The notes beneath the pieces are model-generated. The model was given only the letters and a program-made list of their open reading frames with translations. It was not told the DNA's origin and did no database searches. DNA of 64,000 nt from SIG480 sp045539475 (GTDB lineage: Bacteria > Bacillota > Clostridia > Oscillospirales > JAAYXM01): the NCBI GenBank assembly GCA_045539475.1, contig JAZQFJ010000063.1, positions 26,280 to 90,279 on the forward strand, given 5' to 3'. How positions within the stretch are numbered: position 1 is the first letter of the stretch; each line of letters begins with the position of its first letter. A program made the position numbers and the translations under genes. This document shows, in pieces, positions 23,761 through 32,459 of this stretch.

Positions 23761-26415
23761 ATGAAGATAATGGTTATTGACGGGAACAGTATAGTGAACC
23801 GTGCGTATTACGGAGTGCGTCCGCTGACGAATGCGGAGGGACTGAATACGAATGCGATTTACGGCTTTCTCTCAATCTATATGAAAATACTTGATGAGGT
23901 TAATCCCGACGGTGTTTGCGTTGCATTCGACTTAAGAAAGCCGACCTTCCGTCATATTAAATATGACGGTTACAAGGCAACCAGAAAAGGAATGCCCGAC
24001 GAGCTTGCAGAGCAGATGCAGCCGCTCAAAGATGTGCTTGATGCAATGAACATTATGCGCATTGAGTGCGAGGGTTATGAGGCGGATGATATTATCGGTA
24101 CGGTCAGCCGTATCTGCCGTGATGGCGGGGATGAGTGCGTCATCGTTACCGGAGACCGTGACAGCTTCCAGCTTATTGAAAACGAGGGCACCGAGGTGCT
24201 TCTTGTTTCGTCGAGAATGGGAAAGACGGAAACAACGCTGTATAACGGTTCGACGCTTCTTATGAAATACGGACTTCCGCCTGAGCTGATGCGTGACCTT
24301 AAAGGTCTTCAGGGGGATAGCTCCGATAATATCCCCGGCGTTGCGGGAATAGGTGAGAAAACCGCGACCGAGCTTGTTTCTCGTTTCGGAGACATAGATT
24401 CAATCTATGAAAACATAGACTCGCCGGACATACGCGATTCCGTCCGCAAAAAGCTTGTTGCCGGACGTGACGCGGCATACCTTTCAAAGTGGCTCGGCAC
24501 GATTGTTCAGGATGCGCCGATTGAGTTTTCAAAAGAGGCTTGCTTGCGCCGTGATATCGATAACGATAAGCTTTATTCGCTGTTTACCAGGCTTGAATTC
24601 AAGAGCTTTATAACGCGCATGGGGCTTACTCCGCCGGATGTGCAGGGGGCGTTGCGGCCTGAATCAATGCCGGAGCTTGAAAAAATAACAGTAAGCACGG
24701 ATGAAGCGATAGTGCAGGCTAAGGAGTATATAAGAGGTAAGAAATGTACCGTTGTTATTGCCGATGCACTTATGGGTATTGCCGTAGCTTGCGGTGAGCG
24801 AATATATGCTCTCTCTTCTTGCGATAATGACGAGTCTGCATTTGCGGATTTTGTGCGATTTGTTTTCTCGGCAGAGGTTGAAAAGACGGTTCATGACAAG
24901 AAACATATTTCTACTGTTCTTCACCGCGAGAAAATTGTGTGCGAGAACGTAACCTTTGATACCTCGCTTTGCGCGTACGTTCTTGATGCTACGCGAAAAA
25001 GATATGACTTAACATCAGTTTCGCATATGTTCGGGTGTGACCTTGATGTCTCTTGTGACCGTCTTTGCGACGGAGCGTGTTTTTCGCCGCTGACCGGAAG
25101 CGATGATGGGATATCTGCACTTTTTGTGTGTGCCGAGGCACTCGTGTATATAGAGAAGGAAATGCGGGGGAGACTTCGCAACGAAGGCTGTGAAAGCTTG
25201 TATTTTGATATCGAGCTTCCGTTTACGGATGTCCTTCTTGATATGGAGCGTGCAGGAATACGAGTTGACGGAAAAGAGCTTTCAAATTTCGGCGATAAGC
25301 TTTCTGAGCAGATAAGCCTTCTTGAAAAGGAGATATATGAATGCTCTGGCGAGGAGTTCAATATATTATCACCCAAACAGCTTGGTGAAGTGCTTTTCGA
25401 AAAGCTTGGCATCCCGCCCGTAAAAAAGACGAAAACAGGTTATTCTACCGATGCAGAAGTGCTTGAAAAGCTTCGTAACAAGCACGATATAATTCCGCTT
25501 ATTCTTGAATACAGAAAATATGCAAAGCTGAAATCCACCTATGCTGACGGACTTCTGCGCTTTATTTCCGAACGCGACGGAAGGATAAGGACAACCTTTC
25601 AGCAGACCGTTACGGCAACAGGCAGATTAAGCTCCACAGACCCGAATTTGCAGAATATCCCGATACGCTCAGAGCTTGGCGGTGAGGTCAGACGTATGTT
25701 TGTTCCGACGGATGAGAACCATTGCTTTATAGATGCCGACTATTCTCAGATTGAGCTTCGTGTTCTTGCACACATAACGGGTGATGCAGAAATGTGCCGT
25801 GCTTTTCGTGAGAGGGAGGATATCCACACACAGACAGCGTCTCAGGTGTTTGGAGTAGAACCGGAGAAGGTGACAGCGGAAATGCGCCGTGTTTCAAAGG
25901 CGGTTAATTTCGGTATTGTGTACGGTATATCGGAGTTTTCGCTTGCTGAGGATATCGGGGTGACGCGTGCTGAGGCAAAACGGTATATTGAGGCATATCT
26001 TGACCATTATTCCGGTGTCCGTGAATATATGAAGAGAATCGTGGAAGAGGCTCGCCGCGACGGATATGTCACGACGATGTTCGGACGGCGCAGATATATA
26101 CCGGAGATAACGTCCAAGAACTTCAATTTACGCTCGTTCGGAGAGCGCGTTGCGCTTAACGCACCCATTCAGGGAACGGCGGCAGATATCATAAAAATCG
26201 CAATGCTTCGCACTCATCGAAGACTTTCAGAAAGCGGGATTTCGGCAAAGCTTCTCCTGCAGGTTCACGACGAGCTTATTGTAGAGGCAATGCGTGGAGA
26301 TGTCGAGGTCGCTGCTAAGATACTGACAGAAGAAATGGAAAACGCCTGTTCGCTTTCTGTTCCGCTTGTTGCAGAGGCGGGGGTAGGAGACACTTGGTAT
26401 GATGCAAAGAAATAA
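23761..26415 (+). CDS. polA: DNA polymerase I
   Basis: An 884-residue polymerase used in Okazaki fragment maturation and repair. Residues ~1-290 are the 5'-3' exonuclease (IDGNSIVNRAYYG, CEGYEADDIIGT, GDRDSFQLI). Residues ~300-470 correspond to the 3'-5' exonuclease fold but lack the usual DxE active-site pair, so proofreading is probably absent. Residues ~480-884 are the polymerase with motif A DADYSQIELRVLAHI, the O-helix region RRVSKAVNFGIVYGIS and motif C QVHDELIVEA. CGGAGGG precedes the ATG. Confidence 0.97.
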   Translation: MKIMVIDGNSIVNRAYYGVRPLTNAEGLNTNAIYGFLSIYMKILDEVNPDGVCVAFDLRKPTFRHIKYDGYKATRKGMPDELAEQMQPLKDVLDAMNIMRIECEGYEADDIIGTVSRICRDGGDECVIVTGDRDSFQLIENEGTEVLLVSSRMGKTETTLYNGSTLLMKYGLPPELMRDLKGLQGDSSDNIPGVAGIGEKTATELVSRFGDIDSIYENIDSPDIRDSVRKKLVAGRDAAYLSKWLGTIVQDAPIEFSKEACLRRDIDNDKLYSLFTRLEFKSFITRMGLTPPDVQGALRPESMPELEKITVSTDEAIVQAKEYIRGKKCTVVIADALMGIAVACGERIYALSSCDNDESAFADFVRFVFSAEVEKTVHDKKHISTVLHREKIVCENVTFDTSLCAYVLDATRKRYDLTSVSHMFGCDLDVSCDRLCDGACFSPLTGSDDGISALFVCAEALVYIEKEMRGRLRNEGCESLYFDIELPFTDVLLDMERAGIRVDGKELSNFGDKLSEQISLLEKEIYECSGEEFNILSPKQLGEVLFEKLGIPPVKKTKTGYSTDAEVLEKLRNKHDIIPLILEYRKYAKLKSTYADGLLRFISERDGRIRTTFQQTVTATGRLSSTDPNLQNIPIRSELGGEVRRMFVPTDENHCFIDADYSQIELRVLAHITGDAEMCRAFREREDIHTQTASQVFGVEPEKVTAEMRRVSKAVNFGIVYGISEFSLAEDIGVTRAEAKRYIEAYLDHYSGVREYMKRIVEEARRDGYVTTMFGRRRYIPEITSKNFNLRSFGERVALNAPIQGTAADIIKIAMLRTHRRLSESGISAKLLLQVHDELIVEAMRGDVEVAAKILTEEMENACSLSVPLVAEAGVGDTWYDAKK

Positions 26416-26854
26416 TATAACGGTGCGCAGCGCAGAGTTTCCCGATATTACGCACATTGCCGAACTTGAACGAGAGTGTTTTTCTGCTCCGTGGAGTGAA
26501 AATGCCATTCGGGAAACAATGGAGAGAGAAAACGCGGTTTTTCTCGTGGCGGAATACGGCGGTGAAATTTGCGGATATGTAGGTTCGTATTATGCTGCAA
26601 ATGAAGGATATATAACAAATGTTGCAGTATCAGGGAAGCTGCGACGACGCGGGATCGGACGGGCGCTTGTTTGTGCTTTGATGGAAAGGGCAAGAGAAAT
26701 GGCGTTTTCATTTTTAACGCTCGAGGTGCGCGTGGGAAACACGGCGGCTATTGCTCTTTACGAGTCGCTCGGCTTTGAAAATCTTGGGCGCCGCCCGCGG
26801 TTTTATTCAAATCCTACCGAGGATGCATATATAATGACGTGGAATATAACATAA
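26399..26854 (+). CDS. rimI: Ribosomal protein S18 alanine N-acetyltransferase
   Basis: A 151-residue GNAT acetyltransferase with the acetyl-CoA loop VAVSGKLRRRGIGRALVCALM and the RimI-type C-terminal segment ALYESLGFENLGRRPRFYSNPTEDAYIM. It overlaps the end of polA by 17 bases. Its position directly before tsaD matches the common rimI-tsaD pairing. Confidence 0.93.
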   Translation: MMQRNNITVRSAEFPDITHIAELERECFSAPWSENAIRETMERENAVFLVAEYGGEICGYVGSYYAANEGYITNVAVSGKLRRRGIGRALVCALMERAREMAFSFLTLEVRVGNTAAIALYESLGFENLGRRPRFYSNPTEDAYIMTWNIT

Positions 26855-26875
26855 AAGAAGGAAGGTTAAAATCCT

Positions 26876-27883
26876 GTGAAAATACTCGCGATAGAAAGCT
26901 CATGCGATGAAACCGCTGCCGCAATAGTGGAGGACGGACGGCGTGTGCTTTCAAATGTAATATACTCTCAGGCGGATATGCACGCACTTTACGGAGGGGT
27001 TGTTCCGGAAATTGCGTCAAGAAAGCACATAGAGTGCATCACGGCGCTTACGGAAAAGGCTTTTTCGGATGCCGGAATCGAAAAAAATGATATTGATGCC
27101 GTGGCGGTAACGTACGCGCCGGGGCTTATCGGGGCTTTGCTTGTCGGTGTCGGCTTTGCAAAGTCGCTTGCTTTTTCGCTTGATAAACCGCTTATTCCGG
27201 TGCATCATATCCGCGGCCACATTGCTGCGAATTACATAGCATTTCCGGAGCTTACACCGCCGTTTCTTTGCCTTGTGGCATCGGGGGGACACACGCTTTT
27301 GGTTGATGTCAAGGATTATACAAGCTTTGAAATTTTAGGTTCAACGCGTGATGATGCGGCGGGTGAAGCTTTTGATAAGTGCGCTCGCGTGCTCAGTATA
27401 GGATATCCGGGAGGCGCGAAAATCGACGCGCTTGCAAAGCAAGGGGATAAGAATAAATACAAGCTTCCGCGCGCGAAAATTGACGGTGCAGAGCTTGATA
27501 TGTCCTTTTCCGGACTCAAAACCGCAGTTATAAATCTTGCTCATCGTGCCGAGCAGCTTGGTGAGGAGATAGATAAACCCTCTCTTGCTGCCTCTTTCTG
27601 TGAAGCTGTGTGCGATGCGATTGTTCCGAGGTGCATAGCTGCAGCGAAGCTTGCCGGAAGGGATAAAATCGCAATTGCAGGCGGAGTTGCTGCCAATTCA
27701 TTCCTGCGTGCAAGACTTCAAAAAGAGGCAAAAAGTTCAAAAATCGAGCTTTTTTTCCCTCCTCTTTCTCTCTGCGGAGATAATGCCGCGATGATAGGAG
27801 CGCAAGCGTATTTCGAGTTTTTGCGCGGGAACACGGCAGAAAGCGACCTGAATGCCCGTGCGACGCTGCCAATTGATTTTTAA
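26876..27883 (+). CDS. tsaD: tRNA N6-threonylcarbamoyladenosine synthase subunit TsaD
   Basis: A 335-residue ASKHA-fold enzyme forming t6A37 on ANN-decoding tRNAs together with TsaB, TsaC and TsaE, which are not in the window. Motifs: ILAIESSCDETAAAIVEDGR, metal-binding VHHIRGHIAAN, SGGHT and the C-terminal GGVAANSFLR and CGDNAAMIG. Start is GTG 26876 after GAAGGAAGG. The gene ends the long plus-strand cluster. Confidence 0.96.
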   Translation: MKILAIESSCDETAAAIVEDGRRVLSNVIYSQADMHALYGGVVPEIASRKHIECITALTEKAFSDAGIEKNDIDAVAVTYAPGLIGALLVGVGFAKSLAFSLDKPLIPVHHIRGHIAANYIAFPELTPPFLCLVASGGHTLLVDVKDYTSFEILGSTRDDAAGEAFDKCARVLSIGYPGGAKIDALAKQGDKNKYKLPRAKIDGAELDMSFSGLKTAVINLAHRAEQLGEEIDKPSLAASFCEAVCDAIVPRCIAAAKLAGRDKIAIAGGVAANSFLRARLQKEAKSSKIELFFPPLSLCGDNAAMIGAQAYFEFLRGNTAESDLNARATLPIDF

Positions 27884-28332
27884 AGACATAATTTTACAGA
27901 ATTATGTAAACTATTTTGCCGTTTTTCGGATATGTGAAAACTGCGTTTCAGAAGTTGATAAAAAATGGTAAAAAAAGAGCAATGCCTTGGTATCAGCCAG
28001 TTTCGTGGCTGTGGAAAAACCTGTGGAAAATGTGGATAACTATTTGTAGAACAATTTACCGAAAAGATTTACGTAAACCGAAATGCGCGGTTTTAACCCT
28101 TTTCGACGGCAATTTCAATTATTGATTTAAGTGGCGGAAAAGCACTGGTTTTGCCAAAAAACGGAACGTATTTAGAAAAAACAACTGTGAAAGATTTCAC
28201 AATATTGTTTTTTTAACGGTTAAAAAAAAGCCTGTTTTTTCGTGGTATACAAATTGTAATAAAGTTATGAAAAATTGAAATTTGGCAATTTGACGAAATT
28301 GCGTGAGAAGTATAAAAAAAACGGCGTAAAAG
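27884..28332. other. AT-rich intergenic region with DnaA-box-like sites
   Basis: About 450 bases without a credible gene. Three DnaA-box-like 9-mers lie in one orientation: TGTGGAAAA (28010-28018), TGTGGAAAA (28022-28030) and TGTGGATAA (28031-28039); the last is the exact complement of TTATCCACA. A perfect palindrome follows at 28208-28228. A weak hairpin (CATAATT/AATTATG, ~27889-27908) after tsaD may terminate the cluster. A 69-codon open frame at 27916 spans the boxes and is not considered a gene. Confidence 0.5.
28208..28228. promoter_or_regulatory. Perfect AT-rich palindrome upstream of the dehydrogenase/rex promoter
   Basis: Arms TTTTTTTAAC (28208-28217) and GTTAAAAAAA (28219-28228) around a single G. 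It lies about 105 bases upstream of the -35 box. It contains TTAA-CGG-TTAA but not the TTGT/ACAA ends or the 4-base centre of a standard Rex operator, so its factor is unknown. Confidence 0.4.
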
Positions 28333-28361
28333 TTGACAAAGCGACAAAAAAAGTTTAAAAT
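28333..28361 (+). promoter_or_regulatory. Promoter of the dehydrogenase-rex operon
   Basis: TTGACA at 28333-28338, a 17-base spacer and TAAAAT at 28356-28361, about 80 bases before the start codon. Confidence 0.8.
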
Positions 28362-28443
28362 TAGTAGTATGAGATAAAATGCGGAGAATGTTTTGAATTT
28401 TAGGCTTCTCTCGCGTCGTTTATAGAGAAGGAGAAATGTCACA

Positions 28444-29589
28444 ATGGAAAACACAATGAAGCAGTTTGAAAAGATCATTGCACTTCAGCTTAAGCGTATT
28501 GAGGCAATGAAGAAGGAAAACGAGTTTATAGATTATGCCGCGCTCCCGAAGATTATTATCGGTGTTTGCGGCGGCGACGGCATCGGTCCGGCTATTACAA
28601 AGGAAGCGCATCGCGTTCTTGAATATCTCTTGAAAGAAGAGGTGGATGCCGGCAAGATTGAATTCCGTGTAATTGACGGTCTTACCATTGAAAACCGTGT
28701 TGCGGCAAACAAGGCTATTCCGGATGATGTTCTTGAAGAGCTCAAGGCGTGCCACGTTATACTGAAGGGACCGACAACCACTCCGCGTGCCGGCGATCCG
28801 TGGCCGAATATTGAAAGCGCAAACGTTGCAATGAGAAAAGAACTTGACCTTTTTGCAAATATGCGTCCGGTAAAGGTTCCGAGCGAGGGCATTGACTGGA
28901 TGTTCTTCCGTGAGAATACTGAGGGTGGCTATGCTGTCGGAAGCATGGGCGTCAATGTTACGGATGACCTTGCGATAGACTTTACAGTCGCTACAAGCCA
29001 GGGCTGCGACAGAATCGCAGAGCTTGCGTTTTCCTATGCAAAGAAGATGGGAAAGAGCCGTGTAACAGCAGTTACAAAGGCTAATGTTATAAAGACTACT
29101 GATGGAAAATTCCTTGATGCCTGCAAGAAGGTTGCGGCAAAGTATCCGGAAATTTCTTTTGATGACTGGTACATAGACATCATGACAGCAAAGCTTGTTG
29201 ATACAAAGCGCCGTCGTGATTTCCAGGTTATGGTGCTTCCGAACCTTTACGGAGACATCCTTACAGATGAGGCTGCAGAATTCCAGGGCGGCGTAGGAAC
29301 AGCAGGAAGCGCAAACGTCGGAAAACGCTATGCAATGTTTGAGGCAATCCACGGTTCTGCTCCGCGTATGGTTGCAGAGGGCAGAGATAAGTTTGCAGAT
29401 CCGTGCAGTATGCTTCGCGCGGCGGTTATGCTTCTTGAGCATATCGGCGAGGTTGAAAAATCCGAACGCCTTGCCGCGGCACTTGATACATGTATGTATG
29501 ATGAGAAGAAGCTTACGATAACAGGAAGAGCAGACGGTGCAACCTGTGCTGAGTTTGCAGATTATGTTATGTCAAAGCTTGACAGATGA
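28444..29589 (+). CDS. Isocitrate/isopropylmalate family dehydrogenase (probably NAD-type isocitrate dehydrogenase)
   Basis: A 381-residue beta-decarboxylating dehydrogenase with the family motifs GVCGGDGIGPAITKEAHRVL, substrate loop ENTEGGYAVGSMG, DDWYIDIMTAKLV and the nucleotide-binding VMVLPNLYGDILTDEAAEFQGGVG. It has an N-terminal extension of about 35 residues compared with compact family members. Substrate choice between isocitrate and 3-isopropylmalate cannot be settled by eye; co-transcription with rex, ten or so bases downstream, and absence of leuCD favour isocitrate and redox control. Confidence 0.85.
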   Translation: MENTMKQFEKIIALQLKRIEAMKKENEFIDYAALPKIIIGVCGGDGIGPAITKEAHRVLEYLLKEEVDAGKIEFRVIDGLTIENRVAANKAIPDDVLEELKACHVILKGPTTTPRAGDPWPNIESANVAMRKELDLFANMRPVKVPSEGIDWMFFRENTEGGYAVGSMGVNVTDDLAIDFTVATSQGCDRIAELAFSYAKKMGKSRVTAVTKANVIKTTDGKFLDACKKVAAKYPEISFDDWYIDIMTAKLVDTKRRRDFQVMVLPNLYGDILTDEAAEFQGGVGTAGSANVGKRYAMFEAIHGSAPRMVAEGRDKFADPCSMLRAAVMLLEHIGEVEKSERLAAALDTCMYDEKKLTITGRADGATCAEFADYVMSKLDR

Positions 29590-29622
29590 TAGGCAGTATT
29601 GCCAAAGAAAGGAAGATTTAGT

Positions 29623-30255
29623 ATGAGCGAGAGATATATTTCGCCGCTTGTAATCCGAAGATTGCCGAAATATCACAGATGCTTAAAGGAGCTTTCTCGC
29701 AGCGGTGTAAGCCGCGTATCTTCAAGTGTTCTGGCAAACAATCTTGGATTTACCGCATCTCAGGTACGTCAGGATTTCAGTTGCTTCGGAGGTTTCGGGC
29801 AGCAAGGCTACGGATATAATGTGGAGAGCCTTCTTGCTGAGATTGCATCCATAATCGGCGTTGACAGGAAGCATACTGCCGCGATAATCGGTGTGGGACA
29901 TCTCGGTCACGCACTTGTAAATAACTTCAGCTTCAAGACAAGCGGTTTTGAGCTTGCGGCGGCTTTTGACGTAAACCCCGAGCTTATTGGTACAAAAATC
30001 GGAGATGTTCCGATTCTTGATATAAGCGAGATGGAAAAGAAATTTGATGAAAATCCGTTTGACGTGGCTGTGCTTACAATGCCGCGTGAGCTTGCACGCG
30101 ATATGGCGCGCAAGGTTGCAGAGCTTGGCGTGCGCGGCATATGGAATTTCACGAACGTTGATCTTTCGGCAACCGAGCTTGGTGTGGAGATAGAAAACGT
30201 TCACTTTGCCGACAGCTTGAAGATTCTTTGCTACGAAATTTCAAAGGAAAAATAA
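29623..30255 (+). CDS. rex: Redox-sensing transcriptional repressor Rex
   Basis: A 210-residue repressor that binds DNA when NADH/NAD+ is low. The N-terminal winged helix contains VSSSVLANNLGFTASQVRQDFSCFG, and the Rossmann NAD(H) domain contains AIIGVGHLGHALVNN and the C-terminal dimer-swap helix region. ATG 29623 was chosen; it follows AAAGGAAG and gives a normal-length Rex, whereas the longer frame begins at a TTG at 29599. Typical targets are fermentation and hydrogenase genes, but no consensus TTGTTAA-N4-TTAACAA site was found in the window. Confidence 0.96.
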   Translation: MSERYISPLVIRRLPKYHRCLKELSRSGVSRVSSSVLANNLGFTASQVRQDFSCFGGFGQQGYGYNVESLLAEIASIIGVDRKHTAAIIGVGHLGHALVNNFSFKTSGFELAAAFDVNPELIGTKIGDVPILDISEMEKKFDENPFDVAVLTMPRELARDMARKVAELGVRGIWNFTNVDLSATELGVEIENVHFADSLKILCYEISKEK

Positions 30256-30268
30256 GGAGAACCGGTCT

Positions 30269-31405
30269 ATGAAGAGGAGAATAACGGCGGTGTTTCTCGC
30301 GGCGGTTCTGTGTTTTGCGCTGGTTCTCGTCACCTCGGCGCAGGGGGGCTCGTCCTCCGACCCGGTGGTTTCAAAGTCATACGTTGACGGGACATTTTTT
30401 GAAAGCGTAATCTCAGCTGCACGCAATAGAATTGAGTCATCCGTGTCTTCCTTCAAAAATAAATATATAAATGCGGCGAAGAGTGCCGCATCTGTTCCGT
30501 CGGGTGAGAAAGAGCTTGTTTCGGCAACTGCGGATGCAGTTCTGCGCGATTTGCAAAGTCGCGGAAGGTATCTTTATTCTACCCGAGCAATGACGGCGAA
30601 AACCCTACGTTCGGGGGATGTTGTTTCCGGCAGACAGGGGATGATCTTCATGGTCAAATCCGGATATGCGAGATGCACCTCAGGGAAAGTTATCAATATA
30701 ACTAAAGGTACCGAAGCCTTCTCACCCTGCGGGATTGGAAATAATACGGCTTATATGTTCCCTGAAAATGGCGGAAGTATTGAGATCATAACGAAAGATG
30801 CCGAGATATTAATAGACGGTGTTTATTCTGTTTCTGCGTACAAGCCGAAATATACCGATGAAGCATATGCCATGAAAAAACTTGGCCTTGTGCGCGGTGC
30901 GGCGAATGGCATGGAGCTTTACCGCGGAAACACGCGTGCGGAGAGCATAACGATGCTTATCCGTTTGCTTGGAGAGGAAGATCCGGCACTTTCTGCGGCG
31001 CATAGGCATCCGTTTGTTGATGTTGATGCGTGGGCACAGAGATATGTCGGATACGCATATCGTATGGGATATACTAAGGGCGTTTCAAACACCCGCTATG
31101 GCGGAAGTGAGATGACAACGTCGATACAGTATATGACATTCATTTTAAGAAGCCTTGGATATAGCGAGGAAGCGGGCGATTTCAAATATGCATCCGCGAC
31201 CGAAGATGCCGTAAGGCTTGGCGTTATTCCGCAGAGCACGGCTGACGAGATTAACTCAACTGAATTTCGCCGTGACCACGTTATGCATATTTCGTATCTT
31301 GCTCTGTCGGCGCGCGTTAAGGGAAGCGATATGACGCTTCTTGCGCGGCTTGTTGCAAACGGCGCGGTATCATCGGATGCGGCAAACGAATTTTTGGGAA
31401 GGTAA
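30269..31405 (+). CDS. Secreted protein with SLH-like C-terminus
   Basis: A 378-residue exported protein with a signal peptide (MKRRITAVFLAAVLCFALVLVTSAQG). Residues ~100-180 form a domain of the type GDVVSGRQGMIFMVKSGYARC, with a recurring small-residue beta pattern. Residues ~200-378 have degenerate S-layer-homology features (EAYAMKKLGLVRGAANGMELYRGNTRAESITMLIRLLGE; HPFVDVDAWAQRYVGYAYRMGYTKGVSN), so it is probably wall-attached. The middle domain is not assigned. AAGGAGA precedes the ATG, 14 bases after rex. Confidence 0.75.
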   Translation: MKRRITAVFLAAVLCFALVLVTSAQGGSSSDPVVSKSYVDGTFFESVISAARNRIESSVSSFKNKYINAAKSAASVPSGEKELVSATADAVLRDLQSRGRYLYSTRAMTAKTLRSGDVVSGRQGMIFMVKSGYARCTSGKVINITKGTEAFSPCGIGNNTAYMFPENGGSIEIITKDAEILIDGVYSVSAYKPKYTDEAYAMKKLGLVRGAANGMELYRGNTRAESITMLIRLLGEEDPALSAAHRHPFVDVDAWAQRYVGYAYRMGYTKGVSNTRYGGSEMTTSIQYMTFILRSLGYSEEAGDFKYASATEDAVRLGVIPQSTADEINSTEFRRDHVMHISYLALSARVKGSDMTLLARLVANGAVSSDAANEFLGR

Positions 31406-31427
31406 AAGAAGACAGATAGAAAAATGA

Positions 31428-31456
31428 CAGGCGGTGCAATTGCACCGTCGGGTTTT
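31428..31456. terminator. Bidirectional terminator
   Basis: Palindrome CGGTGCA-AT-TGCACCG (31432-31447) with extra ACAGG pairing outside and GGTTTT following. It separates two converging genes only 55 bases apart. The T tract is short. Confidence 0.6.
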
Positions 31457-31460
31457 ATCA

Positions 31461-32459
31461 TCATCCTTTTAAAAATTCTGCACATTTTGTTTCGGGGTTT
31501 ACGATATGTCCGCCTTGCCATATGGAGAGATTAAAGCGTTCCGGTTCTCCGGCGCGGAGATATGCTTCCTTTGCAGCTTCTGCCTCGCGCAGGGCACCGG
31601 AAGGCAGGAAGATATCATCTGTTTGCCCCACCTCAACCGTGACGGGGCGAGGTGCGCACATTCCGGCGATTTCTCCGTCACGCAGGAGAAGAAGCCCGGG
31701 CTGCGGCTGCCATTCGGGAAAACGGGAATCGTCACCGCCGTCAAAGCACGACATAAAGAAACCGCGTTGAATGCGCTTATCAAGCGCCATAGCGCGCATT
31801 GTGAGGTATGCGCCGTATGACATTCCGCAAGCGGAAAGGTGCGTTAAATCAAGCGCTCGGATATTTGACAGCGCAGTTATGCTTTGCAGAATGCAAAAAA
31901 CCTCAAGAGACGCGATGGCGGCGCCTTTTTTTCTGAAACACCGGTCAAGCTCCGGACGGTTATACTGCGTTTCGTAATGCGGTTTTGCGGGATTGAAGCC
32001 GCAGTTCCACATAAGAAGCTGAGGTGAAAAAACGGCAAAGCCTCGCTCAAGCAATTTTTCGATAAGTCCGGAATATCCGTTCTTCCCGTGCATACCGTAC
32101 ATAAGCTCGGGCGTGCCGAGATATCCGTGGCATGCTATGCAGAGCGGCGCGGGGGGCTCTGTATTATGCGGAATAAACAGAAGTCCGAAAAAAGGGAGAT
32201 TGTGAAGTGCATTTATGCGCAGTCTGAAAATTTCACACAAAGAATCACGCCCGACGTATTCGTGGGAAAGCGTCGGGATGTGAGTGATTTTAAGATTGAG
32301 AGGCGCACCGAGCGTATCAGCCAGCAGAGGTGCGTTGGGATTTTTTTCATATTCCGCAAAACCATTTTTCGAGAGTGCGGTGACGGCATCGCAGTAGATG
32401 TGGCGTGCATATTCGCTTTTTTGCGGATTTTCCGAATATAATGTGTTATCGTTGTGCAT
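31461..32459 (-). CDS. Alpha/beta hydrolase, acetyl esterase/deacetylase-like
   Basis: A 332-residue cytosolic hydrolase. Nucleophile elbow GMSYG (ACGMSYGAYLTMRAMAL), likely acid in VEVGQTDDIFLP and catalytic His in WQGGHIVNP. The region CHGYLGTPELMYGMHGKNGYSGLIEKLLERGFAVFSPQL resembles dienelactone hydrolase/acetyl-xylan-esterase-type proteins. No signal peptide is present, so an intracellular small substrate is expected. Its ATG overlaps the cysE stop as TAATG, so it is translationally coupled to serine acetyltransferase; whether it acts on an acetylated product is speculation. Confidence 0.78.
   Translation of the reverse strand: MHNDNTLYSENPQKSEYARHIYCDAVTALSKNGFAEYEKNPNAPLLADTLGAPLNLKITHIPTLSHEYVGRDSLCEIFRLRINALHNLPFFGLLFIPHNTEPPAPLCIACHGYLGTPELMYGMHGKNGYSGLIEKLLERGFAVFSPQLLMWNCGFNPAKPHYETQYNRPELDRCFRKKGAAIASLEVFCILQSITALSNIRALDLTHLSACGMSYGAYLTMRAMALDKRIQRGFFMSCFDGGDDSRFPEWQPQPGLLLLRDGEIAGMCAPRPVTVEVGQTDDIFLPSGALREAEAAKEAYLRAGEPERFNLSIWQGGHIVNPETKCAEFLKG

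Noticed and set aside
27916..28125. A 69-codon open frame in the tsaD-dehydrogenase gap
   Set aside because: The ribosome site is absent, the product is Trp/Lys-rich because of the repeated TGTGGA boxes, and the region is better explained as DnaA-box-like DNA.
28208..28228. Standard Rex operator
   Set aside because: Lacks the TTGT/ACAA ends and has a 3-base rather than 4-base gap between TTAA halves.
27884..28332. Possible chromosomal origin because of the DnaA-like boxes and AT-rich DNA
   Set aside because: Only one exact box, and no dnaA, dnaN, rpmH or gidA genes nearby.
28420..29442. A 340-codon open frame opposite the dehydrogenase gene
   Set aside because: It overlaps the whole dehydrogenase gene, is Cys/His/Leu-rich in a way typical of antisense frames and lacks a ribosome site.
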